Assembly: GCA_947044405.1 (NCBI GenBank)
Contig: CAMRHE010000021.1
Coordinates: forward strand, 4,820,501-4,884,500
Direction: 5' to 3'
Length of the DNA stretch: 64,000 nt
DNA from: Leptodactylus fallax
Lineage: Eukaryota > Chordata > Amphibia > Anura > Leptodactylidae
Both the position numbers and the translations under genes were made by a program. The notes beneath the pieces were generated by a model. It had not been told where the DNA came from, did no database searches, and worked only from the letters and a program-made list of their open reading frames with translations. This document shows positions 11,555 through 24,449 of this stretch, piece after piece; within the stretch, counting starts at the first letter, position 1, and every line of letters begins with the position of its first letter.

Positions 11555-12732
11555 TGAAAACTTGAAATTCCATTCATACCTTACATTCCTCTATCTTGGC
11601 AGCTATGGCAGACTGGGTCACAGATTATAGGGCCATTGAAAAATGTAATGTCCCCAAATATTTCCCTCTGTGATGAATTATGGAATAAGTGCCTAAAAGT
11701 TTGAGTTTGAAGATGTTTTACTGTAACAATATAAGTAGAAATAAAGCAGAATTAGTTGCCTGCATTGAAATGCACATTGCCCTGTCATTCTTATGGAATT
11801 CGTTCCATCCTGACTCAGATCAGAGGGGACACTTTAAGCCATGGATGTATATTTATTCCAAGCAAGATACATTGTGAATTGGAGGTTAATTTTTCAGCTG
11901 GAGTACTGCATTTTTTGCCTCATTTATAAAAGACAGCAACCTTGTAACCTTGTAGAGAGAAATGATTGAATGAATAATCCTGCACTTTTTATCTGACCGG
12001 TGGTAATACATTTTTCTCTGCCATTGTCTTTGTTCTCTGTAGGTAACCTTTGAATGTGCATTTTAGCGAAAAGTAAAAGCAACAAAATCATTGTATTCCT
12101 ATTACACCATGCCATAAGAATTTATTGCATTTACTGTAATATGGAAGGCTGTATTTATTGCTTGTCTGTTATAAAGCATAAAATATCTTTATGTTCTGTG
12201 CATTTACCTAAGGTACTACCTGCAATTAGGAAAGTGAAGTCAAAGGGTATTTCTATTTTTTTTTAGATTTTATGTTAGAGTTACTAATACATTGCCATTT
12301 TGTTAATTTGGTGTTTTATGTGTGAATAATGGAACTTAATATAACCCGCATAACTATAGACGTCAACTTTTGATGTAGGATTACTAGTTAGCTTTGTTTC
12401 TGATAGACGGATAGGGCTTGAAGTGGACCCATACCATGTAAGTTGAAAAGGTGACTAGTGTTTTATAATACTTTGACATGCTGAGATTTCGGGTTCAAAA
12501 TGAAGGTGCAATGCGCTCAACTGAATATGCGGTATACAGATCCCTAGACTTTCTACTGATCTGTATACCTTATACAATGATGGATCATAACATGGGCATA
12601 GATGGCCCAAAATGCTCGCCAACTTTGTTGGTAGCAGTGCCACAGTTAGCAAGACAAAATGCCTCTAAGCCCTTCAATCCATAAATGTGAACAGTAGCTT
12701 TTTAAGGAACTTTATAGCTCCTCAGGCCTCTA
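11555..12732. other. No gene recognised
   Basis: This is AT-rich DNA. A small exact hairpin (GGTATACAGATC facing GATCTGTATACC, near 12530-12570) is the only structure that stands out, and may mark another decayed MITE. Confidence 0.45.
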
Positions 12733-13097
12733 TAAGGCTGTGTTTACATGGAGGAATTTGCCACGGAATTGGGGGAGGGTTTCGCCCCCAAATCCGGGGC
12801 AGATTCCTCACAGAATCCGCCTCTCATTGTTTTCAATGGGAGGCAGAGATCGCAGCAGGACACGGAAAAAAGAAGTATCCTGCTCGATCTTGTGCAGATT
12901 CTGCAGCTGATTCAGCCACGGAGTCTGCGGCTTGAGACCCCCTGCTGATGATGCCCATTCATCCAGGCCTGATCAGCAGCAGGATGTCACAACAGAATGC
13001 TGATGCAGTGCATCAGCAAAAAAGACCGCGGCAAAAATGCTGGCGGCAGAAAATGAGGAAAATTTCTCTTCATTTTCCGCCGTGTGAACATACCCCT
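12733..13097. mobile_element. hAT-like MITE with TGTTTACATGG end
   Basis: The left end is TAAGGCTGTGTTTACATGG and the reverse-complemented right end is AGGGGTATGTTCACACGG. The flanks GGCCTCTA (12725-12732) and AGACTCTA (13098-13105) share six of eight bases, consistent with a hAT duplication. The interior is GC-rich for this window, with inverted CAGCAG and GATGC blocks. The frames of 60-80 codons across it are not genes. Confidence 0.65.
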
Positions 13098-13393
13098 AGA
13101 CTCTACTGAAAATAAGACTGTTAGAGAACATGTTTAAGGTAAGTTTGTGTGTGTACCGGTGTGCTTATGTGTGTGTTTAAAATCTGCTCTTATCCTATAT
13201 ATTTGAGCACTGAATAATACCACTTATGTTATCCTGTGTATATGGGCACTGCACAGTACCACTTCTTTTATCCAGTATATGCAGTGACATTGGATCTAGT
13301 ACTATATTTACGTAGTAAGCTTGGTTAAAGTATTTCGGTATCTATGTAGTAAGCTTGGGTCTGTTTCTATATCTATGCACTAAGCTTGGTTCC

Positions 13394-13935
13394 ACCATGT
13401 TTCCCCGAAAATAAGACCTACCCCGAAAATAAGCCCCTGCATGATTTTTCAGGATTTTTAGAGTATGCTAGACCCACAAAAGAAAGCAGACACCCTCAAA
13501 GGAGGGTAAGGGAGCTATCTGTACAAGATGGCTCTAGTGAGATAGTTTTGCACAACAATAAGGGTTGACTACTGGTAGTGCTGGGCTCACACACAGATTG
13601 GGTAGTCCCGCTGGCATCTCTCCACTCCTGAGCCTGAGCGTTGTGGCTGCTTCCAGTCACTAGGAGGAGCCAACTGTTACACTTGGCTGCAGTGGGACGC
13701 TGCTGCAACGGCAAGGGACCCGACAGTGACACACCTTTGAAAGGAATGATTCAGATCTGTGTCTGTGAAAATCCATCCACCATTGGCCCTTGCCAACTCT
13801 AATTCTTTTGGGTCTAAGGGGTCTAGGGAGGGGATTGTTGTTCAGGGAAAGAAATAATTCATCCCCTGAAAATAAGCGTTAACCCATCTTTCAGTGAAAA
13901 TAATATAAGACCATGCCTTATTTTCAGGACATGGT
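13394..13935. mobile_element. DNA-transposon MITE with CATGT...GAAAATAAG ends
   Basis: The left side reads ACCATGTTTCCCCGAAAATA and then a second CCCCGAAAATAAG. The right side, reverse-complemented, reads TACCATGTCCTGAAAATAAG. These are imperfect inverted repeats, and each border lies inside a minisatellite unit. The interior has no recognisable protein. I know similar GAAAATAAGACC repeats from vertebrate genomes but not the superfamily with certainty. A target duplication could not be fixed. Confidence 0.65.
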
Positions 13936-14134
13936 AGTACCATATCTATGTGATAAGATTGGTTCTGTGCCTGTATCTATGTAATAAACTTGGTTGTGGT
14001 GCAATATCTATGTAGTAAGATTCATTCTGGTATTGTTACAATGCAGAAAGCTTATTTCTCGTACCATATCTATGTAGTCAGCTTGGTTCTTGCCCAATAT
14101 CTGTATAGTAGGCTTGGCTCTTTTACTGTATCTA

Positions 14135-14625
14135 CAGTACTGTATAAAGGTATTAGTCAGGTGTGAAAAAATCAAATAGAAAAAAATTAAAAAATAGAAG
14201 TGTTAATAGTTTCTTTTTGTCAATTACCAAAATGCAAATTGAATGAACAAAAGAGAAGTTTAAATTAAATCAGTATTTGGTGTGAAGAAAAAGGTCCTGA
14301 AAGTGATGATATGGCCACCACAGAGCCCTGATCTCAATATCACCGAGTCTGTCTGAGATTACACAAAGAGACAGAAGAATTTGAACACGTCTACATTCAC
14401 AGAAGATCTGTGGTAAGTTATCCAAGATGTTCCTTCAAAAACTGTGTGTAAGTGTACATAGAAGAATTGATGCTGTTTTGAAGGTAAAGTGCAGTCACAC
14501 CACATACTGATTTGATTTAGATTTCTCTTTTGTTCATTTGTAAACTATTAACACTTCTATTTTTTAAGGCATTCTTACTTTGCATCATGTTTTTCACACC
14601 CGCCTATAATGATTACACAGTACTG
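14135..14625 (+). mobile_element. Internally deleted Tc1/mariner element
   Basis: The ends CAGTACTGTATAAAGG and, reverse-complemented, CAGTACTGTGTAATCA sit directly between TA dinucleotides (14133-14134 and 14626-14627), the Tc1 target site. Both inverted repeats continue to GTGTGAAAAA, and a second inverted pair (AATAGAAGTGTTAATAGTTT type) follows. On the plus strand, 14310-14380 still reads like the C-terminal transposase signature: proline-rich, then SPDLN, then IxES. Only this tail of the gene remains, so the copy depended on another element's transposase. Confidence 0.85.
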
Positions 14626-14945
14626 TATGTAGTAGGCTTGGTTCTAGTACAGTATGTATATAATAAGCTTGGTTCTGGTCCTATATCTATGTTTTAAACG
14701 TGATTTTGGTACTGTAACTATGTTGAAAGCTTGGATATTGTACTGTATCTAAGCAATAAGCTTGGTTCTGCTATGTATCTATGTTGTAAGCTTGGTTCTT
14801 GTACCATCCTTATCTAGTAAGCTTGATTCTGATGCTGTATCTATGGAGTAAGTTTTGTTTTGTTACTGAATCTATGCAGTAAGCATGGTAATGATACCAT
14901 ATCTATGAAGTAAGCTTGGTTCGGTATGTGGTAAGATTGGGTCTA

Positions 14946-16670
14946 TAATAATAATAATAATAATACATTTTATTTATACAGCAACATATTCCGCAGCACT
15001 GTGCAATTTGTAAGGTTCAAGTACAGACCAAAAAAAAAAGATACTTTACAAAGAAATAGTCAATTCACACACTGGGACTGAGGGCCCTGCTCACAAGAGC
15101 TTACAATCTATGAGGTAGAGGGGGTGACACAAGAGGTAGCAGGGGCGGCATCGGAGGTAGCATTGCTTATACAATGGTCAGACAATTTTGTAATAGAGAT
15201 TACTGTCATTACACATATATAAAGCTGTATGAGCCGTCACCAGTCGTTTCCTTTAACGTGCAGACGGTGCCTGGACATATAAAGTTAGTCTGATACGGCA
15301 TCATATCCTGTGAGGTAATGTGAGAGCGTGAACAGAGGGTACGTTTTAGGAATTCTAACTACGGAAGGGTTTACGTTAGGAGTTGTGATAAGCCTGTCTG
15401 AAAAGATATGTCTTTAGTTTGCGCTTGAAGCTGTGGAAATTGGGGGTTAATCTGATAGTCCGGGATAGAGCATTCCAGAGAAGTGGTGCAACTCGGAAGA
15501 AGTCTTGTATACGAGCGTGGGAGGTTCTGATAATAGAGTATGTTAATCTTAGGTCACTGAGTGAACGGAGCACGGGTTGGGCGAGACAGAGATGAGGGAG
15601 GAAATGTAGGGAGATGCAGCATTATGGAGAGCTTTGTGGATGAGGGTGATAAGTTTATATTGTATTCTGTATTGAATAGGCAGCCAATGTAGTGACTGGC
15701 ACACACCGGAGGCTTCGCTGTAGCGTCTAGACTAATAGATGAGCCTGCCCGCCGCATTCAGAATAGATTGTAGAGGGGAGAGATTAGTAAGGGGAAGACC
15801 GATTAGTAAGTAGTTACAGTAGTCAAGGCAAGAGTGAATCAGGGCAACAATAAGTGTCTTTAGTGTAACTGTGGTAAGGAAAGGGCGGATTCTGGAGATA
15901 TTTTTGAGGTGGAGATGACATGAGTGTGCAAGTGATTGGATATGGGGGGTGAAGGAAAGGTCTGAGTCAAACATAACCCCGAGGAAGCGGGCATACTGCG
16001 TAGGAGTTATGGTAAGGCTGGAGACTGCAATGGAGATATCAGGGACAGATATATTGGATGGTGGAAACAGCAGTAATTCAGTCTTTGAGAGATTCAGTTT
16101 CAGATGGAGCGAAGACATGATATTTGAGACAGTAGAGAGACAGTCACTGGTGTTCTGTATTAGAGCAGGGGTGATGTCACGGGATGTCCTATATAATTGG
16201 GTGTCATCAGCATAAAGATGGTACTGGAAGCCAAATCTAGTGATGGTCGTGTAGAGGGAGAAGAGCAGGGGACCTAGGACCTAGCCCTGAGGAACCCCAA
16301 CGGCAAAGGGAAGAGGGGAAGAAACAGAGCCCGCAAATGATACACAGAAAGTGTGGTCAGAGAGATACAAGGAGAACCAGGAGAGAGCAGTGTCCGTGAG
16401 GCCGACAGAGCGGAGCATAGTGAGGAGTAGTTGATGGTCAGCAGTGTCAAATGCTGCTGAGAGATCTAGAAGAATAAGAAGAGAGAAGTCACCTTTGGAT
16501 TTAATCGTCAGGAGATCATTGGAGACTTTTGTGAGGGCCATTTCAGCAGAGTGCGGAAGCCAGATTGTAAGCGGTGAAGAAGAGAGTTAGCAGTAAGATA
16601 GCGGATTAAACGAGAATAGACCAAGCGTTCCAAGATTTTGGAGATGAAAGGGAGGTTAGTGACAGGCTCT
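14946..16670 (-). pseudogene. L2-type LINE, 5'-truncated, inserted in minisatellite
   Basis: On the minus strand, reverse transcriptase begins near 16674 with PVTNLPFISKILERLVYSRL, then an [13 protein letters not shown] box (16281-16541), GVPQG at 16281-16290 and YADD at 16203-16214. After several frame breaks the C-terminus appears at 15376-15573, with APLLWNALSRTIR and FKRKLKTYLF. The 3' UTR holds GCAGTGCTGCGGAATATG-like sequence and an AAT tail at 14946-14966. The endonuclease and the front of RT are absent, as is usual for target-primed truncation. Frames at 15732-16118 (minus) belong to the same gene. The copy is inactive, though the coding text is still very readable. Confidence 0.9.
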
Positions 16671-16720
16671 AATACTGTATCCATACAGTACACTTGGCTC
16701 TGATACTGTCATAGCAATGG

Positions 16721-18790
16721 GGTCCCAGAATTTTCATAAAGCCCAGGGTCCATGGTAGCCATAAACAAATAATGACACCACACTGATCTCTCATAGACAA
16801 ACCAAATCGAAGCTGAAGGGGCATAATGCTAAACTATGCTTTTCTGCCCCTTTATTTTTAACTATTGTGTGGTCTCTGCACTCAGGTCCACATGATAAAA
16901 AAACTTCTGAAATGTCAGTATGACATATCAAAGTTCTATAAAACAAGGTACCTGTTAATAATTTACCATTGAACTCTTGCTTCTGATTTATAGTTATGAA
17001 GCAGAGCACAATACATTACTACGCCCTGTGGCCGCTTTGTTTTGTGAATTAGTAGGGAGTAGTTATTACATTATATTTGGTAAATTCCAAACTGGAACAC
17101 AAAATGCAGTTTATCATTACTTTTTTGTCAATCCTTCCATGACAAAAATCAATCCCCTCACTCCTTGCTTTAAAGTGAGCGTCTACTTTTGAACTCCATT
17201 TTCTTTCTTCTTTTATTCTCCACAACCACCATTAGGGGAGCTTACTGCATACTGTTTATACATTGATCTATATAATGACACAGTGTGCAATAAACTCCCC
17301 CATGTTGTAGGCATCCCAAATTTTCTCATTTAACTCTATGGGAATTTGGAGCTCTTTTTCACTGTTGCATTTCTTCTCCCTCTCTCTATAGGACCCTTTT
17401 CTTCTGATAAACTTTTATTTATTTTTTTGTCTATATTTGTACATTGTTTCTTTTATTATAATTCCTTTGTTTGATAAAAAGAAAAGGAATACCCACGTGT
17501 GTTGTACTTTAAGAAAACAAAGATTTACCGTATCAGTGTTGCGGAGCAGAACTCGCGTCAGCTTTCCCAGCGCGTTGCCTTTAATGATTTTTTTAAGATA
17601 TCTAATTAATGGTTTGAAGTATTTCATTGAGAGCTTCCCGATTACCATGCACACTGTGTGTGGCTCTTCATATCCTCTTAAAAAGTCAGTTAATTCACAG
17701 CACTCCAAAAATCTTTGTCTGCTAAAGTAATTTGAATTTTGTTATTAGTGACTGCTGGAAATCATAATTCAATAAAGTCTAACTCATTTAGAAACATTTC
17801 ACACTGTGCATACATTAGGTAACTTGGTTAACGCAGGAGACAGAAAAATATATAGTAATAGCCATGTCTACACAGGAAATTGGAACACCACAGAGCGGTT
17901 TAGAGATTGTGTTTTGTGTTGTGTTGTTTCACCACTTCTGGAAATAAAGTCACTGCTTTACATACGGATTATGATTTTCCTTTTTTTTTTTTGCTAATTT
18001 TATTTTTCTAACTAGCAAAAGTGGCACAGACTCAGTGCCCAGTGTGAAGTGAAATTGCAGGAATAAAAGTTTGAAAGTGTTTAAATGTTTGTTCCAGTCT
18101 AATTACATTAAGAATACGCTTGTCACTCTTGTGTGGGTGAGAAAGGAGAAAAGGATAGAGGTGACGTACAGAGAAAGTTATAGTGGCAAAAGAAATAAGG
18201 TTTATACAAATTTGCTAACCATCCTCGGGCGCACAATTCAACATGTAAGGGCAGACTGTATAAAATACCTCAAGCATACAACATGTTATAACCAAATTAT
18301 TTGTGATCTGTCTTCCGTTTGATAACTGTGATGAGAGTTTTGAGAGTTGTAGTGAATATTGCTTGTTAGATTGTAAGAAAGAGATCACTTTTTAATCCTT
18401 TAATATCGCCCGGTTATTAAAGGATATTAAATAAAAATGCTGCTGAGTTTTTTTTTAATCATCGGAAAACATTAAGGTTGGGTATGAGTTGTGATAATAA
18501 CATAGTTGCATTGCAACTTGAAGACAACTTTAGCTCCATTAAGGCCCACAGAAACAACACATATGTGTATGGTAGAGGTAATATGCACGCCAAACAACCA
18601 GTCAACCTGTATCTGAATGAATAATCCTTACTGTTTCTCAGGAGCAATAGTATTTCAAAATATTCATGGGAATGAGGCCTAAGAGAGACCAGTTAGCATA
18701 CCATCAGTCTTGAGGATGAAAGACACATCTTCTGAAAGGCTGAGGCTCCTTGTTGTGGAAACCCAGCTTTTTTGCTGCAGATTTTGCTCA
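16721..18790. other. About 2 kb with no gene recognised
   Basis: This is AT-rich DNA. Overlapping frames of 97 codons on both strands around 17415-17730 mirror one another and match no known family. No splice-bounded exon is apparent. Confidence 0.5.
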
Positions 18791-18799
18791 TTTTTTGTA

Positions 18800-18915
18800 G
18801 CCAAAGCCAAGAATGGATACAAAAGGTTTATTAAAAATATAGGAAGCTTCTATCAGACATTTATGGTATAGCCTGTGGATATGCCATAAATGTCTTTTGT
18901 AGGAAAACCCCTTTA
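18800..18915. mobile_element. T2-type MITE, right half
   Basis: A near-exact hairpin (GACATTTATGGTATAGCC facing GGATATGCCATAAATGTC) is followed by GAAAACCCCTTTAAG, which is the right T2 terminus with TTAA at 18912-18915. The matching left end was not found. Confidence 0.55.
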
Positions 18916-19129
18916 AGGATGCATTGATCTCTTAGTGGCCTTGAAGAAGTTTTCTCAACAGGACAATTCATCTCTGTATGCCCTATTAAGGCATTTGGCA
19001 TATGTCATATAGGAGGGTCCCAGTGTGGTCATTCATTATTTGGCTAGCATATAATGCAATATAAGACATTTAAAAACAGTACCTTGCAGTAAAGAGTCAT
19101 GGTCATTTAATTTGAAAATAAAGAAAAAT

Positions 19130-19447
19130 GCTCTTAAACTGGATATTTCAACGATCACAAAAACAGGGACCCATGTGTTCCCATGTAAATGGCGCAGTGG
19201 TGCAAATGTGTGGCCACTGCCCCGTTCACCTTTAGGGAGCTATCGGAATGGCGATCTTTATTAGCCTGATAAAAATGAATGCAGTAGTGTCATGGACACC
19301 AAAGCCTTTACATCATTCACATGGAGCACTAAGGGAAGTTGTGGGTCCCTGTTCTCCTGATCGCTGTGGGTTCCAGAGGTCAGACCCCCAACCATCAGAT
19401 ACCTATTCCCTATAAAATAAGTGTATACATTGGGAAAACCCCTTAAG
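19130..19447. mobile_element. T2-type MITE, right-hand part
   Basis: GACCCCCAACCATCAGATAC and GGGAAAACCCCTTAAG recall the right ends at 34652 and 44892, which share the GGACCCCCA and GATACTTAT-type blocks. The left terminus is not clear, and the start given is approximate. Confidence 0.5.
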
Positions 19448-19557
19448 TCCAGGGCCCCACGTGGCGTAAACGGCGCGGAAAACAACGCGGCGTTTTACAG
19501 TCACAGCAAAGTGGATGGGATTCTAGCAAATCTATGTGCCACGTTGGGTCTTAGCCT
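19448..19557. mobile_element. GGGGCCCCACG-type MITE, internally deleted copy
   Basis: GGGCCCCACGTGGCGTAAAC, GCGGCGTTTTACAGTCA and CAAAGTGGATGGGATTCTA repeat the left half of the element at 54583-54916. The right end then follows at once, as CCACGTTGGGTCTTAGCC. The missing central 200 bp makes this a shorter derivative. It directly abuts the T2 end at 19447. Confidence 0.65.
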
Positions 19558-21650
19558 TAAAAGTAAAGTAAGGAACATTTTCCTGTGATGAGTTATATTA
19601 CAATGTTTATTATATTCACCTGAACTATTCATTTGCAAAAGAAAATTAAAACAACAGGTACTCTTTAAGGGAGATTTGTTTTACTGATGTATTTATGTAT
19701 GGATGGTTGATATATTCAGGCATAAATACTGCATATACAGAGAGGACTTTAATAAATAGTATATAAATAATGTGTATACAACATTTATATATATAATGTT
19801 GCTATTTGAAAATAACAGAGGCTTGCACCTAGATTATCTAACATTATACAAACAAACAGAATCATAAAGAAACCAATATATAAATATAAAACATAAGAAT
19901 GAGGCTGTTTCTGGGTTTTGTAATAGTAAACCAAGAGAAACACAAACATTTCTACATTCACTGAGCTTCATTGTTGGCATCTATGAGCCCCATATGTTCC
20001 CAAAATCCCATATGATTGTGGGGAGTCTAATTGTATTATGGAGGGCATCTTTTGCCTGGCGGTAGTTTACCAGCCTATGTTTGTTCTCCCAGTAACCCCT
20101 TTACGCTGCCTTCTCATATACACTGATTTGTATTCTGTGTGCTGCCAGTTTCTGAACAGCTGTAGAATACAAGTGAGTCTTAGCTGGAGTTGCTTTCTCA
20201 GCAGGCTGCATAGCTAAGGTTGTCCCCTACTGATTTTGCACCATTAAAAAATGGAAATAAAATATGTTTTGGGATGCATTATAATAATCGTAGGTGTATT
20301 CACTCCAGTTCTGTTGTTTCCTGCGTTACTGGCAGGTTAAGAATTTATACAAAACGTTAAATAAGAGTCATTATGCTTCCTTATTGTTAAAAGTGCTTGT
20401 TGCAAGTACCGGGTGAACGGCAACAAAACAAATCCTTTCAGGGTAATTGACTTGTCTAAAATGTTCAATGACTTATTAATCAACACTTCTTTTGTCAATA
20501 GGGGTTTGTTTTTCATAACCAGCTATTGAATGCAAGTTTAACATGTTTCAATTGTCTGCACAAGGCTAAGACGAATGAGACAATATTTGTGAGACTAGAA
20601 CCTAGCTGATCATTATGTAGTGGTGAGGCAGGAGGCTCTACTTGTCTCATATCTCAGTCATGGCGGCAATTCCCATTTAATTGACTGGCTGCATACTACT
20701 GCAATGTACATGAATCCTATATTGTGCAGCACACATGTATTAGCTATACCCCTAACAATGGAAAGAATTTGAAATGACTTATTTATTTTTCAATATAGTT
20801 TTTACAATAATTCTTCAACTTGCACATATCAAAATGGCTATTAAACTTATTATTGTCTAATGTTGCAGCATTTTATGGTCTGCAATGGGTCCTCCCTTGA
20901 AAAGAACTTGGGATTTTACTACTAAGCAAATGCTTCTTGACACTTTTTTTCTGTTCTTGTCCTTTGGGTAGTTCAGGATTTAAATTTCCTTTATGTTATT
21001 TGAAAGCATTTCACTTGAGTGGGTGCCAGAGCATACTGATATCCAGGGGCATAACTATAGTCTGAGTGTCCCCATATGAGAAGACCAGTCATATTTGTAG
21101 CTGGGGAACCCTGTTACAGATTTTATATCTTTGCCCAGAAGCTTCAAGTCGGCACAGTCTATGCCAGTGGTCCACAACATTTCCAGGTTGTGAGTTAGTT
21201 TTAAATATAACAGATGGTATTGAGCCATACTTGACCTAGCGATAACTGCCTGTGATATATAGTACCAGTTGTAGTGATGCTATGACATCCCTGGTGCTAC
21301 TGGAGAGCTAGAGTGGGAGAGTCCCATGTGGTTTACAAGCTACTGTTTGGGGAGCACCAATGTGTAACAAGGGTACTCAGCAGATTGAGATGTTTGACAG
21401 AGATTACAGCCAGTGGCCAGAAGAGAATGAGAGGGACGTTCCTTCTAAACAAGTTTGGGGCTACTTATGTGCTGTTGGAACACAGGATAGATGTTGACCA
21501 CCGCCTTTTAACTGAGTGACTGTTCAGGGAGGGAGTGAAAGAAAAAGGGGGCACAAGCATAGTGGGAACACTAGCAGGCAAGGACTGTCTGCCACAGTGT
21601 CAGTGGCTTGTTCCTGAATTGTCTGTACCTATCTTTGTCTCTTTTACTGG
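19558..21650. other. About 2 kb with no gene recognised
   Basis: This is AT-rich DNA with no recognisable protein or repeat family. A 68-codon frame at 21313-21519 is not supported. Confidence 0.5.
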
Positions 21651-21654
21651 ATGT

Positions 21655-21890
21655 GGATATTTTATTAAAAGAAAAATTTCTCCAGCTCAAGTGAATGAAA
21701 GTTGAGCTGCAGTAACTTGGCATGGCTACTAAACAGAAAATGGACCTGTCTGCTTCCAGTTCAGTTCACTGTGTAGTAATGATGCCATGACTCCTAACAT
21801 TAGCTGATTGGTGGGGGTGCTGGATGTTGGATCCAAAGGGATCTGATATTGATGACCTATCCTAAGAAAATATTAATATTTTTTACCATT
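21655..21890. mobile_element. T2-type MITE interior
   Basis: GATTGGTGGGGGTGCTGGAT and GATATTGATGACCTATCCTA are the internal blocks of the T2-like elements at 10696 and 53640. No clean TTAA end is seen, so this is a fragment. Confidence 0.45.
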
Positions 21891-22559
21891 TACGTAATGC
21901 CATTATATATGAAAATCTATAGATTTCCTTCTTGCTTTGTTATTCTGCAATGATAATGTTAATTTTATAGCACATTGTTGCAGCACAGCACGAAAATGTT
22001 CCAGTGTCTCATCATTGTGACCTGTACACTATAATGATTATTTTTATTTTATTATTTATCCAAGTACACACTGATCTTTCCAGTTTTTGTGTCTCATTAA
22101 TGCAAAACCACAAAGACGATTGGAGGATGGTTGTGATCCAATTACTTGTTAACTTTCCTATGATATAGTTTAAGATTTTTCTTTGTTGTTCACTTAAAGA
22201 GTCAAACTCAGCCTCATTGACAAAGGTGGCAGAAAAAGAAGGAATGAAATAGCCAAAGATGTAGATGTCTTTTGGACTCCACAAAATAGACCCCAATGTG
22301 GGCAATAACCATGTTGTCAACGTGGATATGCTGTCACATATTTCTGCATGCTGTTATCAGGATAAATAGATGTGTTTTCCAAAGCTCATGACAGAAGTAC
22401 TCTATTCATGTATAGCAAAAACAGCTAAAAAATTCTTATCGTCCTATTTAATCTTTATTAGCTATGCTGAACATTACATAGTAGTTACATTTTTTTCTTT
22501 CTTGACTCGTTTTGTACCTCTCTACTTAGGACTTTGCACTATGAACACACACAAAGCTT
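21891..22559. other. No gene recognised
   Basis: This is AT-rich DNA leading up to the LINE. The 102-codon minus frame at 22012-22320 is not recognised. Confidence 0.45.
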
Positions 22560-22799
22560 GGACCCTTGTGATACTTTTTTTTTGTTTTTATCTGTCTTTG
22601 TTCTGCTTGAAAATGGGTCTTTTGTGTATGCAGACAATTCCTTTGTCTATACAAGAGAGGAAATTCTGCAGCTCAGAGCACAGCAGGCGGCATACCATCT
22701 GGTCACACATCCCCCGTGAGATTTGGAGAAAGAAAAGCGGGTGAGGGGATGCAGAGCAGGAACTCTTCAGAGGATTAAAAGAGGCGTTACCAACCAGCT

Positions 22800-23660
22800 G
22801 TTCCCTCCATCATCATGGGCAATGTGGTCTCTTGCAAACAAGTGGTGACTAACGCGCTCACCAGGCAGCATCAGGAGTTTCGGGCGTGCAGCATGTGCTA
22901 CTACAGAGCTTGGCTCACTGAGTTACTCCTGACCCTCTGGTCTCCTTGGTGGTTTTAAACTCCTTCGGGCAGCAGGCAAGGGGAGCGGTAGAGGAAAGGA
23001 GGAGGGCTGGCAATGTTTGTGAATAATAGATGGTGTAACCTAGGCACATTGTGTTAAGGTCAAACTTGCTGTAAGGCATTGAACTATTAGCTGTGAGCAT
23101 GAGACCTTTCTACCTACCAAGGGACTATCACATGTCATCGTGATAGCTGCAATGTTCCCCCTCGCGAGCTGACGGCCGCGAGGTCCTACAAGCCACGCTG
23201 AGCCAGTTACAGTTAAAACATCCCCAGGCCCTCTTTCTTCTGCTGGCGATTTCAACCATGCCTCTCCATCATCCACACTGCCCAGTTTCACACAGTATGT
23301 AACCGCCACACAGAGCAACAAAACACTGGACTTGTCGCAACGTGAGGGAGGCATATAACCATCAGCCCACCGCCCCTGGGGGTCGGTCACAACCTAGTAC
23401 ATCTCGACCTGTGTACAAGCCACTTGACGTAGGACCAGCTGTCACCGCACAGTGGGTATGGTCCGAGGGAGTGATGAGGCTCTGAGGGTTGTTTTGACAC
23501 AACCGCATGGGAGTTCGCAGGATTCTTATGGGGAGATATAGAAGGACTCACACACTGCATAACAGACTACATTAATTTTTGTGTGGACAACACAGTACCC
23601 ACAAAAGTGGTGAGGTGCTTCTCCAACAACAAACATGGATTAACTCTGATATAAAAACAC
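22800..23660 (+). pseudogene. LINE endonuclease region, broken
   Basis: This part should encode the apurinic-type endonuclease that nicks target DNA. Recognisable pieces occur in order but in shifting frames with stops: a GNV segment at 22817, a cysteine-containing CSMCYYRAWLTELL piece at 22888-22930, a PFYLPRDYH stretch around 23106, QALFLL with the expected metal-binding-loop neighbourhood around 23226-23260, and KTLLKEKK near 23650. Deletions have shortened it compared with related full-length elements. It cannot make a working enzyme. Confidence 0.65.
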
Positions 23661-23948
23661 TACTTAAGGAGAAAAAGTGGCATTAGGACAAGAGTAAGGC
23701 GGGTTGAGGGAAGTACAAAAGGAGCTGAGGCATCAAATCAGGCAGGGAAAAGCAGTTATAAAGAAAAATGGAAAAGATGGAAAGAAAGCTAAGGGGTCTG
23801 GGAGGGGCTTAAGTCAATTTCGGGTCATAAACAGTCTGCGCCAGATTGAGGCAGATGTTAATGGCTTAATGAACTAAACCTATTCTTCAACAGATTTGAT
23901 CCACACGCTCCTCCCACCCCAGCATGTCCTTCAGCTCCCCCCACCACA

Positions 23949-24449
23949 ATGACTTCTCCCCATGCGGCCACTTCCCAACAGACCAGTAAATCCAGAAATC
24001 CATCTTTATCTGGCCACAGTCTGACCTTCACACGGGTCCAGGTGAGGAAGGAGATGAAAAAGATCAAGGCGAGGAAAGCCGGAGGGCCAGATGACATCAG
24101 TGCAAGGCTAATTAAGACTTGTGGGGACCAGCTGTGTGGTATAATTACATATATGTATAATATGAGCCTGAGGCAGGAAATAGTCCCTGAATTATGGAAA
24201 TCTTCTTGTGTGGTACCAGTTCCAAAGAAACCCCACCCTATGGACCTCAACGACTACAGACCTGTAGCACTGACATCCCACCTGATGAAGATCTTGGAGA
24301 GATTGGTTCTCACACATGTCCGCCCTCTAGTGAGCCCCGCTATGGACCCACTCCAGTTTGCTTATCGGCCGGGCATTGGGGTAGATGATGCCATCATCCA
24401 TCTTCTGCACAGGGCTCTGTCCACCTGGAGAAACCAGGGAACACAGTGA
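23949..24449 (+). pseudogene. LINE reverse transcriptase, first part
   Basis: A 166-codon frame covers the fingers region: KEMKKIKARKAGGPDDISAR, then WKSSCVVPVPKK, LNDYRPVALTSHLMKILERL and MDPLQFAYRPGIGVDDAI. These follow the RT blocks 0 to 2 of CR1/L2-group LINEs. The frame runs off with a stop at 24447-24449, and the protein text continues in another frame at 24446. One single-base slip near 24440 therefore separates the halves. There is no start context; the first methionine is incidental. Confidence 0.85.

Larger units (their letters stand above)
13266..16720. repeat. 31-32 bp minisatellite interrupted by three transposons
   Basis: The unit is close to ATCTATGTAGTAAGCTTGG followed by TTCTGGTACTGT. 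Copies fill 13266-13393, 13936-14134, 14628-14945 and a remnant at 16670-16720. Units differ by many substitutions, so the array is old. The gaps are occupied by the elements listed next. Without them the array would be only about 0.7 kb long. Confidence 0.85.

Noticed and set aside
12687..12948. Short coding genes in the GC-rich patch
   Set aside because: The two overlapping frames lie wholly within a hAT-like MITE with terminal repeats.
22012..22320. 102-codon minus-strand gene upstream of the LINE
   Set aside because: No motif or homology was recognised, and the AT-rich composition matches random DNA.
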